Of a stretch of DNA of 64,000 bases, positions 52,708 to 61,429 are shown piece by piece (the first letter of the stretch is position 1; each line of letters begins with the position of its first letter). A program made the position numbers and the translations under genes. Origin of the DNA: Mucilaginibacter paludis DSM 18603 (GTDB taxonomy: Bacteria > Bacteroidota > Bacteroidia > Sphingobacteriales > Sphingobacteriaceae); NCBI RefSeq assembly GCF_000166195.2, contig NZ_CM001403.1, positions 3,738,432 through 3,802,431 of the forward strand, written 5' to 3'. The notes beneath the pieces were generated by a model that saw only the letters and a program-made list of their open reading frames with translations, did no database searches and was not told the origin of the DNA.

Positions 52708-53253
52708 TTAATACAAAGCTGTAGGTAATCCATCCATACTCAATCTGTTCTTCTCTTCTTTATACTTTTCAAGTCCTTCAGCACCTTTGTTCTCGGCCCA
52801 TTTAATAGCATGGTCCCTTTCACCCGCGTAGTTATATAAAGGTACGCTAAAACCACACGATGTTTGCACCTGTTCAATATCGGCAACAATAATCTGCCGG
52901 GTTGAAAGCAGCAGATCAAAATGTTTGGCTAAAGTGGGCCATTCCTCATCGTGGGGTAATACCGTATAACCTTTGCCGTAAAGCCGAAGGATGAGCGGGG
53001 GGCCGTCAAACGCGCAAAACATCAGCGTGATACGGCCATTCTCCAAAATGTGGGCCGAGGTTTCGTTGCCGCTGCCGATGATATCCATGTACATCACCCG
53101 GTTGTCTGACAGTACCCGGAAGCAGTCCAATCCCTTTGGCGAAAGATTAACATGCCCATCCGCGCTTAAGGGAGCCGATGCAACAAAAAACATTTTCTGT
53201 TTTTCGATAAAGGCTTTATGTTGATTTTGAATGCTGTTAAAAAACTTACTCAT
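52708..53253 (-). CDS. Pyridoxamine 5'-phosphate oxidase-family protein
   Basis: A 181-residue split-barrel FMN-binding protein. Family features are FVASAPLSADGHVNLSPKGLDCFRVL and YMDIIGSGNETSAHILENGRITLMFCAFDGPP, with LRLYGKGYTVL. Length and the SPKGLD motif point to the PPOX-like subgroup related to Rv-type flavin/F420 proteins, not PdxH itself. Co-oriented with the hypothetical gene. Confidence 0.85.
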   Translation of the reverse strand: MSKFFNSIQNQHKAFIEKQKMFFVASAPLSADGHVNLSPKGLDCFRVLSDNRVMYMDIIGSGNETSAHILENGRITLMFCAFDGPPLILRLYGKGYTVLPHDEEWPTLAKHFDLLLSTRQIIVADIEQVQTSCGFSVPLYNYAGERDHAIKWAENKGAEGLEKYKEEKNRLSMDGLPTALY

Positions 53254-53297
53254 AATAAGAGCGTATTAAATCATGAAGTAATCCCCAATCAAACTCA

Positions 53298-53855
53298 TTA
53301 AGCTTCGGGCTGAAGACCAATCACCAACTGATAAACATCCTTCAAATTGCGGCCCAGGTCCTGGTAATCCAGGCCGAAGCCAACTACAAATTTATTTTCA
53401 ATTTCAAAGCCGATATACTTTAGTTCGGGTATTACATGCTCCATGGCCTGTGGTTTGTACAGCAATGAGCAGGTAGTTATCGATGCCGGGTTGCGGGATT
53501 TTAGCTTATCAATGAGGTAACGTAAAGTATTGCCGGTATCCACAATATCCTCTACCAAAATAACATCCCGGTCGGTAATATCTACATTTAAATCAAACTC
53601 ATCGGTAATGGTTCGGCTGGTCTCCAGTCCGCCGTGGTATGATGAAAGCTTCATAAAGGCAACCTCGCACTGTATGGTTACGTTTTTTAACAGCTCGGCA
53701 ATAAACATAAAGCTGCCATTAAGCACGCCGATAAAAACAGGCAGCCTGCCCCGGTATTCTTCGGTTAACTGCTCGCCTATTTGCATAGCCCGTTTCTCAA
53801 TGGACTCGTATACAATCATTTTCTCAAATTCAAGGTCGGCTATCTGGATTTTCAT
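53298..53855 (-). CDS. hpt: Hypoxanthine phosphoribosyltransferase
   Basis: Salvages hypoxanthine (and guanine) with PRPP. The 185-residue protein has the PRPP-binding motif VILVEDIVDTGNTL (about 104-117) and the flexible loop LSSYHGGLETSRTI, plus VVGFGLDYQDLGRNLKDVYQL near the C-terminus. Length and motifs are standard. Divergent from the M16 protease gene across a 75-base gap. Confidence 0.94.
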   Translation of the reverse strand: MKIQIADLEFEKMIVYESIEKRAMQIGEQLTEEYRGRLPVFIGVLNGSFMFIAELLKNVTIQCEVAFMKLSSYHGGLETSRTITDEFDLNVDITDRDVILVEDIVDTGNTLRYLIDKLKSRNPASITTCSLLYKPQAMEHVIPELKYIGFEIENKFVVGFGLDYQDLGRNLKDVYQLVIGLQPEA

Positions 53856-53929
53856 CAGGCTAAATTAACAATTACCTTGTTGCATTGCCAAAAAACTAAA
53901 GCGGGAATATTCATTATCTTTGCTGCTTA

Positions 53930-55159
53930 ATGGATTATCAGGTTTACACACTGCCTAACGGCATCAGATTATTGCACAAACACGCCGTATCAACAATTGC
54001 GCATTGCTGTTTTTTGGTTAACGCCGGTGCCCGCGACGAGGAAGCAGGGAAGGACGGGCTGGCTCATTTTATAGAGCACTTGCTTTTTAAGGCCACTGAG
54101 CGGCGCAATACCAACCAGATTTTAAATCACCTGGAGTTAGTTGGAGCCGATTTAAACGCTTATACCACCAAAGAATATACGTGCATCCATGCGTCGTTTT
54201 TGAAAGAACACCTGGAGCGGGCCATCGACCTCACCGAAGATCTGGTTTTTCATTCCACCTTCCCCGAAGAAGAACTGGTGAAAGAGAAGAGTGTGATACT
54301 GGACGAGATTGCATCCTACCTTGACCAGCCGGATGAGGCTATTCAGGACGATTTTGAGGATGTTTTATTTAAAGGACACCCGCTGGGCCGCAATATTTTA
54401 GGCACTGTAGAATCGGTAAATCAGCTTAATAAAAAAGACATCAGCCATTTTATTGCTCAGAATTACAACACGCATCAAATGGTGTTTGCCGTATTGGGCG
54501 AATATGATTTTAAAAAATTAGTTAAGCTTGCCGAAAGATATTTTGGCGATATTAAAGCCAATACTGCTGTTAAAAACCGGATCAAGCCTATTGTTAAGCC
54601 GGGGGAATTGGTTAAGCTATCCCGGCCTATTTCGCAAACTCATGGGGTTATCGGCAGCCAGGCTTATGCTTCATCAAACCCTCAAAAAAACGGACTGCTG
54701 CTGCTCAATAATATTTTGGGGGGTATTGGTATGAGTTCCAGGCTAAATTTGCAGATCCGCGAAAAGTACGGCATTGCCTATAGCATCGAATCAAACTATA
54801 TGGCATTTTCGGACACTGGATTATTTACCATTTACTTTGGCACAGATAGCGAAAAAGCCGAACGGGCCATACGGCTGATCCATAAAGAGCTAAAAAAATT
54901 GCGTGAAGAAAAGCTGGGCGTCTTGCAACTGCAACAAGCCAAAAGAAAATTTATAGGGCAGATTGCCCTGGGCGAGGAAAACAAAATAGGCCTTATTATA
55001 GCGATGGCCAAAAGTTTGCTCGACTTTGACAGGATAGATACCCTTGAAGAGATATTCGCCAAGATAAATGCCGCAACAGCCGAAGAAATGCTGGCCATTA
55101 GCAACGAGATTTTTGATCCCGCGGTGTTAACAACCTTGCTTTTTGAACCTAACGATTAA
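53930..55159 (+). CDS. M16 family zinc metallopeptidase
   Basis: A 409-residue peptidase of the pitrilysin/processing-peptidase type. The inverted zinc motif HFIEH (about 46-50, in GLAHFIEHLLFKATERRN) is intact, with the distal Glu in FPEEELVKEKSVILDEI. The second half has the M16 C-terminal fold (LNNILGGIGMSSRLNLQIREKYG). Length suits the single-polypeptide bacterial form that pairs with itself. No signal peptide, so cytoplasmic. Confidence 0.93.
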   Translation: MDYQVYTLPNGIRLLHKHAVSTIAHCCFLVNAGARDEEAGKDGLAHFIEHLLFKATERRNTNQILNHLELVGADLNAYTTKEYTCIHASFLKEHLERAIDLTEDLVFHSTFPEEELVKEKSVILDEIASYLDQPDEAIQDDFEDVLFKGHPLGRNILGTVESVNQLNKKDISHFIAQNYNTHQMVFAVLGEYDFKKLVKLAERYFGDIKANTAVKNRIKPIVKPGELVKLSRPISQTHGVIGSQAYASSNPQKNGLLLLNNILGGIGMSSRLNLQIREKYGIAYSIESNYMAFSDTGLFTIYFGTDSEKAERAIRLIHKELKKLREEKLGVLQLQQAKRKFIGQIALGEENKIGLIIAMAKSLLDFDRIDTLEEIFAKINAATAEEMLAISNEIFDPAVLTTLLFEPND

Positions 55160-55265
55160 AATCTTTGCCAGATCAAGATAACTATATTAAGGCTCTCTTC
55201 AGGTAGAGGCGGCTGTGGCACAAAAAATTATAAATAAGTAATCGTGTTGCCGATAATAACAGACG

Positions 55266-55594
55266 TTAATTAGAGCTCCCAGATACCGGGGCTGGAATTC
55301 TGCCGGTGATATTTTGCATAAAAGATTTTTTGGAAAATAGCTTACGTTTTACGGTGCCCGTCAAAGACGGCCTGATCGGGCTATTCAGTTTGCCATGTTT
55401 ATAATCCCAGATAAATATTTTTCCTTTGATGGTTAATTTATAACCTTTGGTTATACCCTCTTCGGTATGGTTGACACCAGCCCCATTTGTTCCAATTTTT
55501 TACATACTAATTTAAGCCTGTTGAATCGGATTGTTCCCTTTTGCATCTGCTTTAAAGCATTGTAAGTACCTTGATTGTTCATATCGCACACCAT
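55266..55594 (-). pseudogene. Frameshifted small gene, possible winged-helix protein
   Basis: On the minus strand two open frames join end to end: from an ATG at 55594 (MVCDMNNQGTYNALK... to CKKLEQMGLV) and then, after a shift of one frame near 55465, EEGITKGYKLTIKGKIFIWDYKHGK to a TAA at 55266. Neither is long enough alone, but the join reads like one small helical DNA-binding-type protein of about 105 residues. Interpretation as a broken gene is inferred; a sequencing error is also possible. Confidence 0.4.
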
Positions 55595-55710
55595 TATTAT
55601 GCGGTTTAACAACCCGATTTAAATTAAATTTTACTTTTTTTGCGTTTATCTTAATGGAATGGCGAATTTGGTGCTTTTATTGAAAAAAATAAACTCACGG
55701 AATGATTGAT

Positions 55711-55740
55711 TTTGAATTATTAATGTATCACTTATATTTG
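55711..55740 (+). promoter_or_regulatory. Promoter of tRNA-Pro
   Basis: TTTG (55711-55714), an 18-base spacer and TATATTTG (55733-55740) match the Bacteroidetes consensus TTTG-N19-TAnnTTTG almost perfectly. The start would fall near 55747, about 32 bases before the mature tRNA 5' end. Confidence 0.8.
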
Positions 55741-55778
55741 CACCCTGATTTGTTACCTGTAGATTAACAAATCATCTT

Positions 55779-55852
55779 CGGGATGTAGCGTAGCCCGGTA
55801 TCGCGCCAGCATGGGGTGCTGGAGGTCGGAAGTTCGAATCTTCTCATCCCGA
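55779..55852 (+). tRNA. tRNA-Pro (GGG anticodon)
   Basis: Folds as a full cloverleaf of 74 bases. Acceptor arm CGGGATG (55779-55785) pairs with CATCCCG (55845-55851), discriminator A at 55852. The anticodon stem CCAGC/GCTGG encloses ATGGGGT, anticodon GGG, which reads CCC/CCU proline codons. The T loop is TTCGAAT in stem GGAAG/CTTCT. CCA is not encoded. The genes downstream look like an integrated element, so this tRNA may be its attachment site. Confidence 0.95.
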
Positions 55853-55862
55853 CTTGAAAATC

Positions 55863-55897
55863 AAGGACTTATGATTGAAAAATCTGAGTCCTTTTTT
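55863..55897 (+). terminator. Terminator of tRNA-Pro
   Basis: AAGGACTTA (55863-55871) pairs with TGAGTCCTT (55885-55893) with one wobble, and GATT/AATC extends the stem inward; TTTT follows directly. Ten bases after the tRNA 3' end. Confidence 0.8.
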
Positions 55898-56015
55898 ATT
55901 GGGTCTAACATAGGTCTAACAGTTTGCGTGTGTTTTAGTACGTTTTTTTATTGCTAAAGAAAATCACATTAAGTTATTTTGTGCTATTGAAGATAGTGGC
56001 AGGAACAAATTCTTG

Positions 56016-56774
56016 CTATAATTCGATAAACTTAGCATTACTATAGTTTAGATTTTCATTGTGTTGAACGTAGCCAAGTTGATTTGTCAGCATTTTGGTA
56101 TGGCCTATTTTAAATTCTGGAATATTCCGGTGATGATGCCCATAGACCCAATAATCCGGCGTGGTATCCAAAATCAAATAATCCAGCACGGTTGCAAAAG
56201 CTTCGTTTAAATAATCACTTTTATATTCGGGCGGATAGTGTTTAAAAGTAGGAACGTGATGTGTGATAACAACTTTTTTGCCATTTATTTCTTTTTCTAA
56301 AGCATCGCGCAGAAAATCGACACATTTTGCGTGAAAGTCATTATAATCAGGAATTTGAAAGCGCTTTCCGTTGTAACTGATTTGATAGAAATCATTTAAG
56401 CCCCTTTCTATTCGCCAGCCATTTAAAAGACTGATTGACGACCACAAGGTGGAAAATAGTAGCTGATGTGTACCAAAATTTTTAACAACATTATTGACCA
56501 GGGACACATTGTCTCTGATCTTTTCTTCAAATGAACCTGACCGGTTTGAAATATCGCTTTGATAGTACTCGTGATTACCCGGTATCCAATAGGTTTCCCT
56601 GAAATGATCGCTAACGTAATTAAAGAAGTCTTTTTGATAGTCTATCCGATTAAACAAAGTAATGTCACCTGCTAATATCAAAATCTCTCCGACGGGTTGA
56701 ATTGGGTGTGCTTTTATATAAGCTTCATTTTGGGGAAACTCTAAATGTAGGTCGGAGCAGTATTGTAGAATCAT
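56016..56774 (-). CDS. Metallophosphoesterase
   Basis: A 252-residue calcineurin-like phosphoesterase. Motifs in order: SDLHLEF (D-x-H), ILAGDIT (GD), WIPGNHEYY (GNHE), ITHHVPT (H), and YGHHHRN (GHxH), all five metal-binding blocks intact. In Bacteroidetes such genes are often cargo of integrative elements. First gene after the tRNA; substrate unknown. Confidence 0.88.
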   Translation of the reverse strand: MILQYCSDLHLEFPQNEAYIKAHPIQPVGEILILAGDITLFNRIDYQKDFFNYVSDHFRETYWIPGNHEYYQSDISNRSGSFEEKIRDNVSLVNNVVKNFGTHQLLFSTLWSSISLLNGWRIERGLNDFYQISYNGKRFQIPDYNDFHAKCVDFLRDALEKEINGKKVVITHHVPTFKHYPPEYKSDYLNEAFATVLDYLILDTTPDYWVYGHHHRNIPEFKIGHTKMLTNQLGYVQHNENLNYSNAKFIEL

Positions 56775-56982
56775 ATCGGTCCAAAATTAGAAAAATGGGT
56801 TTTAAAACCATTATGGGGATCGATTATTTGACCTGACTTTTTAAAAACGACTTATTTATATCTATTTTAAATTGGAACGATATTAAAATAAATTGACACA
56901 AAATTTACCATTACAATAATTGTAGCTGATGTTTTTTAGCCGGATTTATTATATTTGCAATATTATTTGCTGCCCGCAAGAT

Positions 56983-57004
56983 AGCAAACTTTATAAAGTT
57001 TGCT
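56983..57004. repeat. Perfect 22-base palindrome
   Basis: The half-site AGCAAACTTTA is followed immediately by its exact complement with no spacer. It lies in a low-coding stretch of the decayed island between the metallophosphoesterase and the truncated small gene. Could be a protein-binding dyad. Confidence 0.55.
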
Positions 57005-57104
57005 TTGGGCCTTACAGAAAAGACCGGCTGTGATAGTGTTGGAACCTTGTCTTCTGTATTGTTTCGTTGACCTAATTCCGAAGCAATTTTTTCAATATTT
57101 TGCC

Positions 57105-57245
57105 TCAATTAACCCCTTTATTTTGTTGAACGGCTTCCCACCAATTATCCTCTACATTGATATATAAATGGTCTATCAGCACCTTATCCCTGATCTTGCT
57201 TTCCAGTTCGCTGAATACATACAGTTCAACTTGTATCGTTTTCAT
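57105..57245 (-). pseudogene. Truncated small mobile-element protein
   Basis: 46 residues from the ATG at 57245 (MKTIQVELYVFSELESKIRD... ending KGVN). The N-terminal motif resembles a longer family (about 150-200 residues) I recall from Bacteroidetes conjugative elements, so the stop soon after WWEAV suggests loss of the C-terminus. Ten bases after the next gene on the same strand. Interpretation as truncated is inferred. Confidence 0.45.
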
Positions 57246-57255
57246 AGCCGGGTAA

Positions 57256-57630
57256 TTAAGTGAATAAGAGATTGACCGCATGTTCCATTTTGGGGTCGGC
57301 GTACCTGCCTGTACCGACATAGTTATGCAGGCAATGAATAGCGAACACGCACATATAGCCACCGAATAAAACTTCGCTGAAAACCTTACGGACATTCGTG
57401 AGTTCCTCCCGGTGCTTTTCGATCAGTTCCCCTGTTCCCCGGGCGAGGTCAAACCAAAAGTCAAAGGCCAGTAATTGGTCTTTCCAGTTTTTTCGCATCG
57501 CTTCCTGTTCATCGTAAATGGTTTGGGCGACTTCGGCCATATAGGTTAAAAATCCGGGTACCTCATTTGCCATTAAACCGTGCAATAGCCTTGCTTTCTG
57601 CACGTTGTCCATCAGTTCCAATGGTTTCAT
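57256..57630 (-). CDS. Hypothetical protein of mobile-element type
   Basis: A 124-residue helical protein (VQKARLLHGLMANEVPGFLTYMAEVAQTIYDEQ; FGGYMCVFAIHCLHNYVGTGRYADPKM). No known domain. It sits between DUF932 and SSB-linked genes on one strand, the set found in Bacteroidetes integrative elements. Function unknown. Confidence 0.6.
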   Translation of the reverse strand: MKPLELMDNVQKARLLHGLMANEVPGFLTYMAEVAQTIYDEQEAMRKNWKDQLLAFDFWFDLARGTGELIEKHREELTNVRKVFSEVLFGGYMCVFAIHCLHNYVGTGRYADPKMEHAVNLLFT

Positions 57631-57679
57631 TTTGTTGCTGTCTTTAAAATGAGGGGTATTGCTCCCCCCTTATCAATGA

Positions 57680-58747
57680 TTAATTCAGTTTCAGGGCATC
57701 CGCTCCGTGACTAGCGAAGTTTTTGCAAAGGTCAAAAGCCACCTGCGCCCTTTGTTTGGCCGTTCCGTCCATGATGGATTTGAATTTGGCCTCCTCGTCC
57801 TTAAAGCCACGGACATTTTGAAAATAGCCTGTCACGGCGTTATAGGCTCCAAATACCGTCCCTGCGGTTGTCTCGGTCTGCTGTGTCGGGTTGCCCAAAG
57901 CATAGGCCTCCACGCTTTCCACGATGTTCTTAAAGGTGCTTGACAAATCGTCCGTTTTGCCCCCGGCTAAGTTTTTAAGGACTTCCTTGTTGGGAGACAT
58001 CGCCACCTGTATCAATTTTTTAACTTCCTTATCGGTGATGCGTACGGTCGCCCAATGGTTGAATAGTTCTTCCAGTTCCGCACCCAACGAATTGGTGATG
58101 CCCATTAAGGTATGCGCCTGTTTCAATCGGTCGTTGGCACTGGCGGTATGTCGTATCTTGATCGCCCCGCTGTGGTTCTTTAAAGCGGCGTTCAAAGTAT
58201 TGTTGCATACGATGCGGATAGGCGTAAAAGCTGCGGTAATACTTCCAAAACCATCATGCGAAGTGGTCAGGAATAGGTACTGCTCTATCATATCCTGCTT
58301 GCCAACTTTGATATAACCCGGCAGTTTAGCGGTAATAAAAATGCGTTCACCATTACCCAACGCCCCGGCAGTCTCGTATAAAATACCATCACCACCACCC
58401 ACGATGGCATCAAAAAAAGTAAAGGCCTCGGCATTCTGCACGACTTTGTAGTCCTTGCCTACCACGCCCAAAACGGCATCGTTATCATTTCGGACGGTCG
58501 CAAAAAAAGCCGGAACACTGATTTTCGCCGGTTCTATCCCTGCGGTTAACTCCGCTAAATCATTGCTGATGCCATTGGTGAACAACGGGCGTTTCTCCAC
58601 GAAGTAATCTAAACCCGCAAACTGAATGGCTTGTGCGGAGGTTGGGTATTGTTCCACGACTTGCCCTAAACCGTGCCATGCCTTTTCCTTTACGCTGAAA
58701 AAACTATGCTGATTGGTTTGGTCGTTGAAATTGAGGTTATGTGCCAT
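57680..58747 (-). CDS. DUF932 family phage/plasmid-like protein
   Basis: A 355-residue protein of the DUF932 (TIGR03299) family common on phages, plasmids and conjugative elements. Signature regions are FFSVKEKAWHGLGQVVEQ, DNDAVLGVVGKDYKVVQNAEAF, FLTTSHDGFGSITAAFTPIRIVCNNTLNAA and GTVFGAYNAVTGYFQN. Role unknown; always accessory. Upstream is the ssb gene on the same strand. Confidence 0.9.
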   Translation of the reverse strand: MAHNLNFNDQTNQHSFFSVKEKAWHGLGQVVEQYPTSAQAIQFAGLDYFVEKRPLFTNGISNDLAELTAGIEPAKISVPAFFATVRNDNDAVLGVVGKDYKVVQNAEAFTFFDAIVGGGDGILYETAGALGNGERIFITAKLPGYIKVGKQDMIEQYLFLTTSHDGFGSITAAFTPIRIVCNNTLNAALKNHSGAIKIRHTASANDRLKQAHTLMGITNSLGAELEELFNHWATVRITDKEVKKLIQVAMSPNKEVLKNLAGGKTDDLSSTFKNIVESVEAYALGNPTQQTETTAGTVFGAYNAVTGYFQNVRGFKDEEAKFKSIMDGTAKQRAQVAFDLCKNFASHGADALKLN

Positions 58748-58810
58748 GACTGTAATTTTTTAATTTGAAATGAATTGCATTGAAAAAGTGATAAGGTTCA
58801 GGCAGGTGGT

Positions 58811-59218
58811 TTAAAACGGCAGGTCGTCATCCTCTCCCGGTTTGCCGTCCACCACAAGGGTCATGGTCTGCACGGGTTCAGTGTCCGCTCTTTGTGTGCC
58901 CTGTTTCCCGGCATGCCCCAATAATTTCAGGTTCAGCACGGTTAAGGTCAGGTTAGCGATGGCGTCACCGTCCCGGTTGATCCACGCCCTCGCACCTATC
59001 CGGCCATACAGTTCCACGACTGTTCCCTTGGTCAGGTATTCGGCCACCCCGGCATTAAGCCACCACGCACAATCTACGAACGTGGTTTCCCTTTTCAACT
59101 CGCCGTCCTTTTTGTAGGTACGGTTGACGGCAATGGTAAAATTGGTTACCGTTTTGCCACCCTTAACTTCTCGGACCTCGGCCTTGCCTGTCAAAACTCC
59201 TGTGCTTGTGATTTCCAT
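58811..59218 (-). CDS. ssb: Single-stranded DNA-binding protein of an integrative element
   Basis: 135 residues from the ATG at 59218 (the open frame extends 20 codons further). OB-fold motifs: MEITSTGVLTGKAEVREV, VTNFTIAVNRTYKK, TTFVDCAWW, KGTVVELYGRI, and the acidic tail ending DDDLPF that recruits partner proteins. Divergence from chromosomal SSB and its neighbourhood suggest the element-borne type. Confidence 0.9.
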   Translation of the reverse strand: MEITSTGVLTGKAEVREVKGGKTVTNFTIAVNRTYKKDGELKRETTFVDCAWWLNAGVAEYLTKGTVVELYGRIGARAWINRDGDAIANLTLTVLNLKLLGHAGKQGTQRADTEPVQTMTLVVDGKPGEDDDLPF

Positions 59219-59604
59219 CTTTTTCTTTATTAATGAGTTAAAAATTATTTCGTACCTCCTCAACCGAAACTCTTCCAAGGATTTTTTTTGAAAGACGATG
59301 GGTTAAAAAGGTAGCCAATGGAAGTGGGGCGGATCTCAGGGTGCAAAAGGAAGCGGAATAAGTGCCAAAGGCCGTAGCGGGTTGAGGAACGATCCCCAGG
59401 CGGAGTTATGCCGAACACTTTTTCAGCCTGTGTGGTCTTCAGGCATCAGGCCCAACTTCGCGTCCTTTTTAACCCTCGTCTTGAAAAAATGCAGGAAGAA
59501 TTTTAATATTTTTTCGATGCGCGGCGGGATAACGTCGCTGGAAATTGTTCAGCACTCATAATTTTTGCGGAAGATTCTTAATTTAATATCATAAACTATC
59601 CGCC
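59219..59604. other. Non-coding leader region upstream of ssb
   Basis: About 385 bases without an open frame on either strand, GC-richer than its surroundings. I recall closely similar sequence upstream of ssb in other Bacteroidetes conjugative elements. AAGTG (near 59359) pairs with CACTTTTT (near 59417), enclosing several G/C-rich pairs. May be a structured RNA or transfer-origin-type region. Confidence 0.4.
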
Positions 59605-59871
59605 ATGCCTGAACTGACAAGAGCAACCGTATTGCGTTACCAAAGAAGATTTTAGCAGTAACTGGAAAATTATGCCGCAGTACGGAAAAAGCGTATCATA
59701 GATGGAGGAGAAACGCCGCAGCTCGCGAGCCTGCTTATTGAAAAATTCGGCTATGGCATCGCTTGAGCCGATCATGTTATGGAAATCGGAAGTCATGAAT
59801 TTTATCACCGTGTGGATCAGCTTGTGGAAGAGAACAATCCCCGGGCAAGAAAAACACGGCAACAAAGGTGA
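59605..59871 (+). pseudogene. Small decayed gene with three in-frame stops
   Basis: From ATG 59605 to TGA 59871, one frame reads like a protein (PELTRATVLRYQRRF, ETPQLASLLIEKFGYGIA, EIGSHEFYHRVDQLVEENN) but is broken by TAG at 59653, TAA at 59659 and TGA at 59764. Full length would be 88 residues. Family not recognised; I have seen similar small proteins in integrative elements. Opposite in strand to ssb. Confidence 0.6.
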
Positions 59872-59934
59872 GCGCAAAACCAGCCGGACTTGAATTGAAC
59901 ATGTAGCCATGACCATCAGGGATAGCACCGGCAT

Positions 59935-61151
59935 GTGTGACTTGTTGTCCTTGAGTTAAGTAAGCGGACATTACAAATGTTCTTTTGTAATAACTGATTA
60001 TCTGATGAATGGATACACCATTCTCTCTATTTGAACAGATGAAAACACCTTCCTAATTGATTCAGGTGCCATCTGCATGAGTACAGCAGGGAAGAAAGCA
60101 AGTAAGAATTGAATATAACATTCAATCCTTTCTAAGTATTTTGGTATGCGTAGGTAACGAACCTATGTTTGAATCACCATCGCGATCAACAAGTCTACTC
60201 AGATTATTCAACTACGGTTGTAAGGCTTGCCACAAAAGGGTATGGTGACAGTCTTGGTGGTAATGTCGCCCATCAATCGTTCAAAAGAAATTAATACGTT
60301 GAATAGTAGGAAGTTAAAACTTATTGAATTAAAACCGTACAAGTAATCGGAATAAGGTAATGTTATAAAGGCTATGAAATCGCCGTGGTAAGCCATCCTT
60401 ATGCCTTAGCGAAAAAAGATTGGGAAAAAAGCAAATGCCTTTGGGAAAGCCAAAGGATAAGCAGACTTACCCGCGACGTTAATGATAAGTTTAGTAAGTA
60501 GCCGTTTAAGACGGCCAACGCGGCAATACGACCGATGTATCAATGGAACACAATTAACTGGACGAGAAGTCAGCGTAATGTTTTCAAGCTGCATAAACGA
60601 ATTTACAGGAATGCATGTGCGGAACTATAATATCTACGCGCAAATTACAAAAACTGTTATCGAAATCTAATGCCGCCAAGCTATTGGCGGTTAGGAAACT
60701 AACGCAGGACGATCAAAGGAAGAAAACAGCGGGGGTTGATGGTGCAAGAAAACTAACTCCGGCGCAACGGATGAAACTTAGCAACAAAGACTTATTGAAG
60801 GTAAAGGTAAAACCAACTCACCGAATATGGATTCCGAAACAGTAATGAAATACGCCCTTTGGGCATACCGTTATGAAAGACCGTGCTGCACAGGCGTTGG
60901 ATAAATTAGCCCTTGAACCCGAATGGGAAGAGAGGTTTGAACCCAATGGCTATGGGTTAGGGGACTGGGGATCAGTCGATAATGCTACTGAAGCGATCTT
61001 TTATCAATCAAAGGTAAGCCTAAGTATATATTAGATGCCGATATCGAGAAATGCGTTGATGAAATCAGTGATGAAAACTTTTAACAAAGTTAAATACCAA
61101 TCCCAGCCTAAGAAGATTGATTAGGGCTTCGTTAAAACTTCCATTATAAAA
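59935..61151 (+). mobile_element. Truncated group II intron
   Basis: GTGTG (59935-59939) is a plausible intron 5' end, followed by about 595 bases of non-coding sequence as expected for domains I-III, then the start of an intron-encoded reverse transcriptase at 60535. The open reading frame decays and stops within the RT domain; no catalytic domain V hairpin or intron 3' end is seen. A dead remnant; the 5' boundary is approximate. Confidence 0.7.
60535..61151 (+). pseudogene. Decayed group II intron-encoded protein (reverse transcriptase/maturase)
   Basis: Pieces of the IEP N-terminus read in sequence across frames: WNTINWTRSQRNVFKLHKRI (60535 on, stop at 60628), KLQKLLSKSNAAKLLAVRKLTQDDQRKKTAGVDGA (60642-60746), WIPKQ then two stops at 60843-60848, VMKDRAAQALDKLALEPEWEERFEPN, KPKYILDADIEKCVDE and LLTKLNTNPSLRRLIRA (to about 61151). 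This is the RVT_N and first RT motifs of the intron maturase family. At least three frame changes and several stops; the rest is missing. Confidence 0.85.
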
Positions 61152-61429
61152 TGAAAGCTTTTGATATAAGTCTGTGGATCAGTTATCGTATACTCACTTT
61201 AGATTATCGGTTCTAAACACTCTTAGACTACTATTTCACATGGCGGAAATTTAAAATAAAAAAGACCTGATGAGCTGGTGCCAACTGGCGATCCGCAGCT
61301 ATCCTTTACGCCAATCATTTCTAACTTCTAAATTCATGTTAATCAAACAATTAAAAGTTTATGATTTTTTGCATTCACCGATTGTTTGCCTGATATTTAT
61401 ATAATACGGTTAATCCGTCATAAACCAAC

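Noticed and set aside
56911..57108. Open frame of 65 codons on the minus strand between the metallophosphoesterase and the truncated small gene
   Set aside because: TTG start, no known motif, and it contains the perfect palindrome; more likely non-coding.
61267..61274. CTGATGAG, the hammerhead ribozyme core string
   Set aside because: No GAAA partner or matching stems follow at the right distance; chance occurrence in a decayed region.
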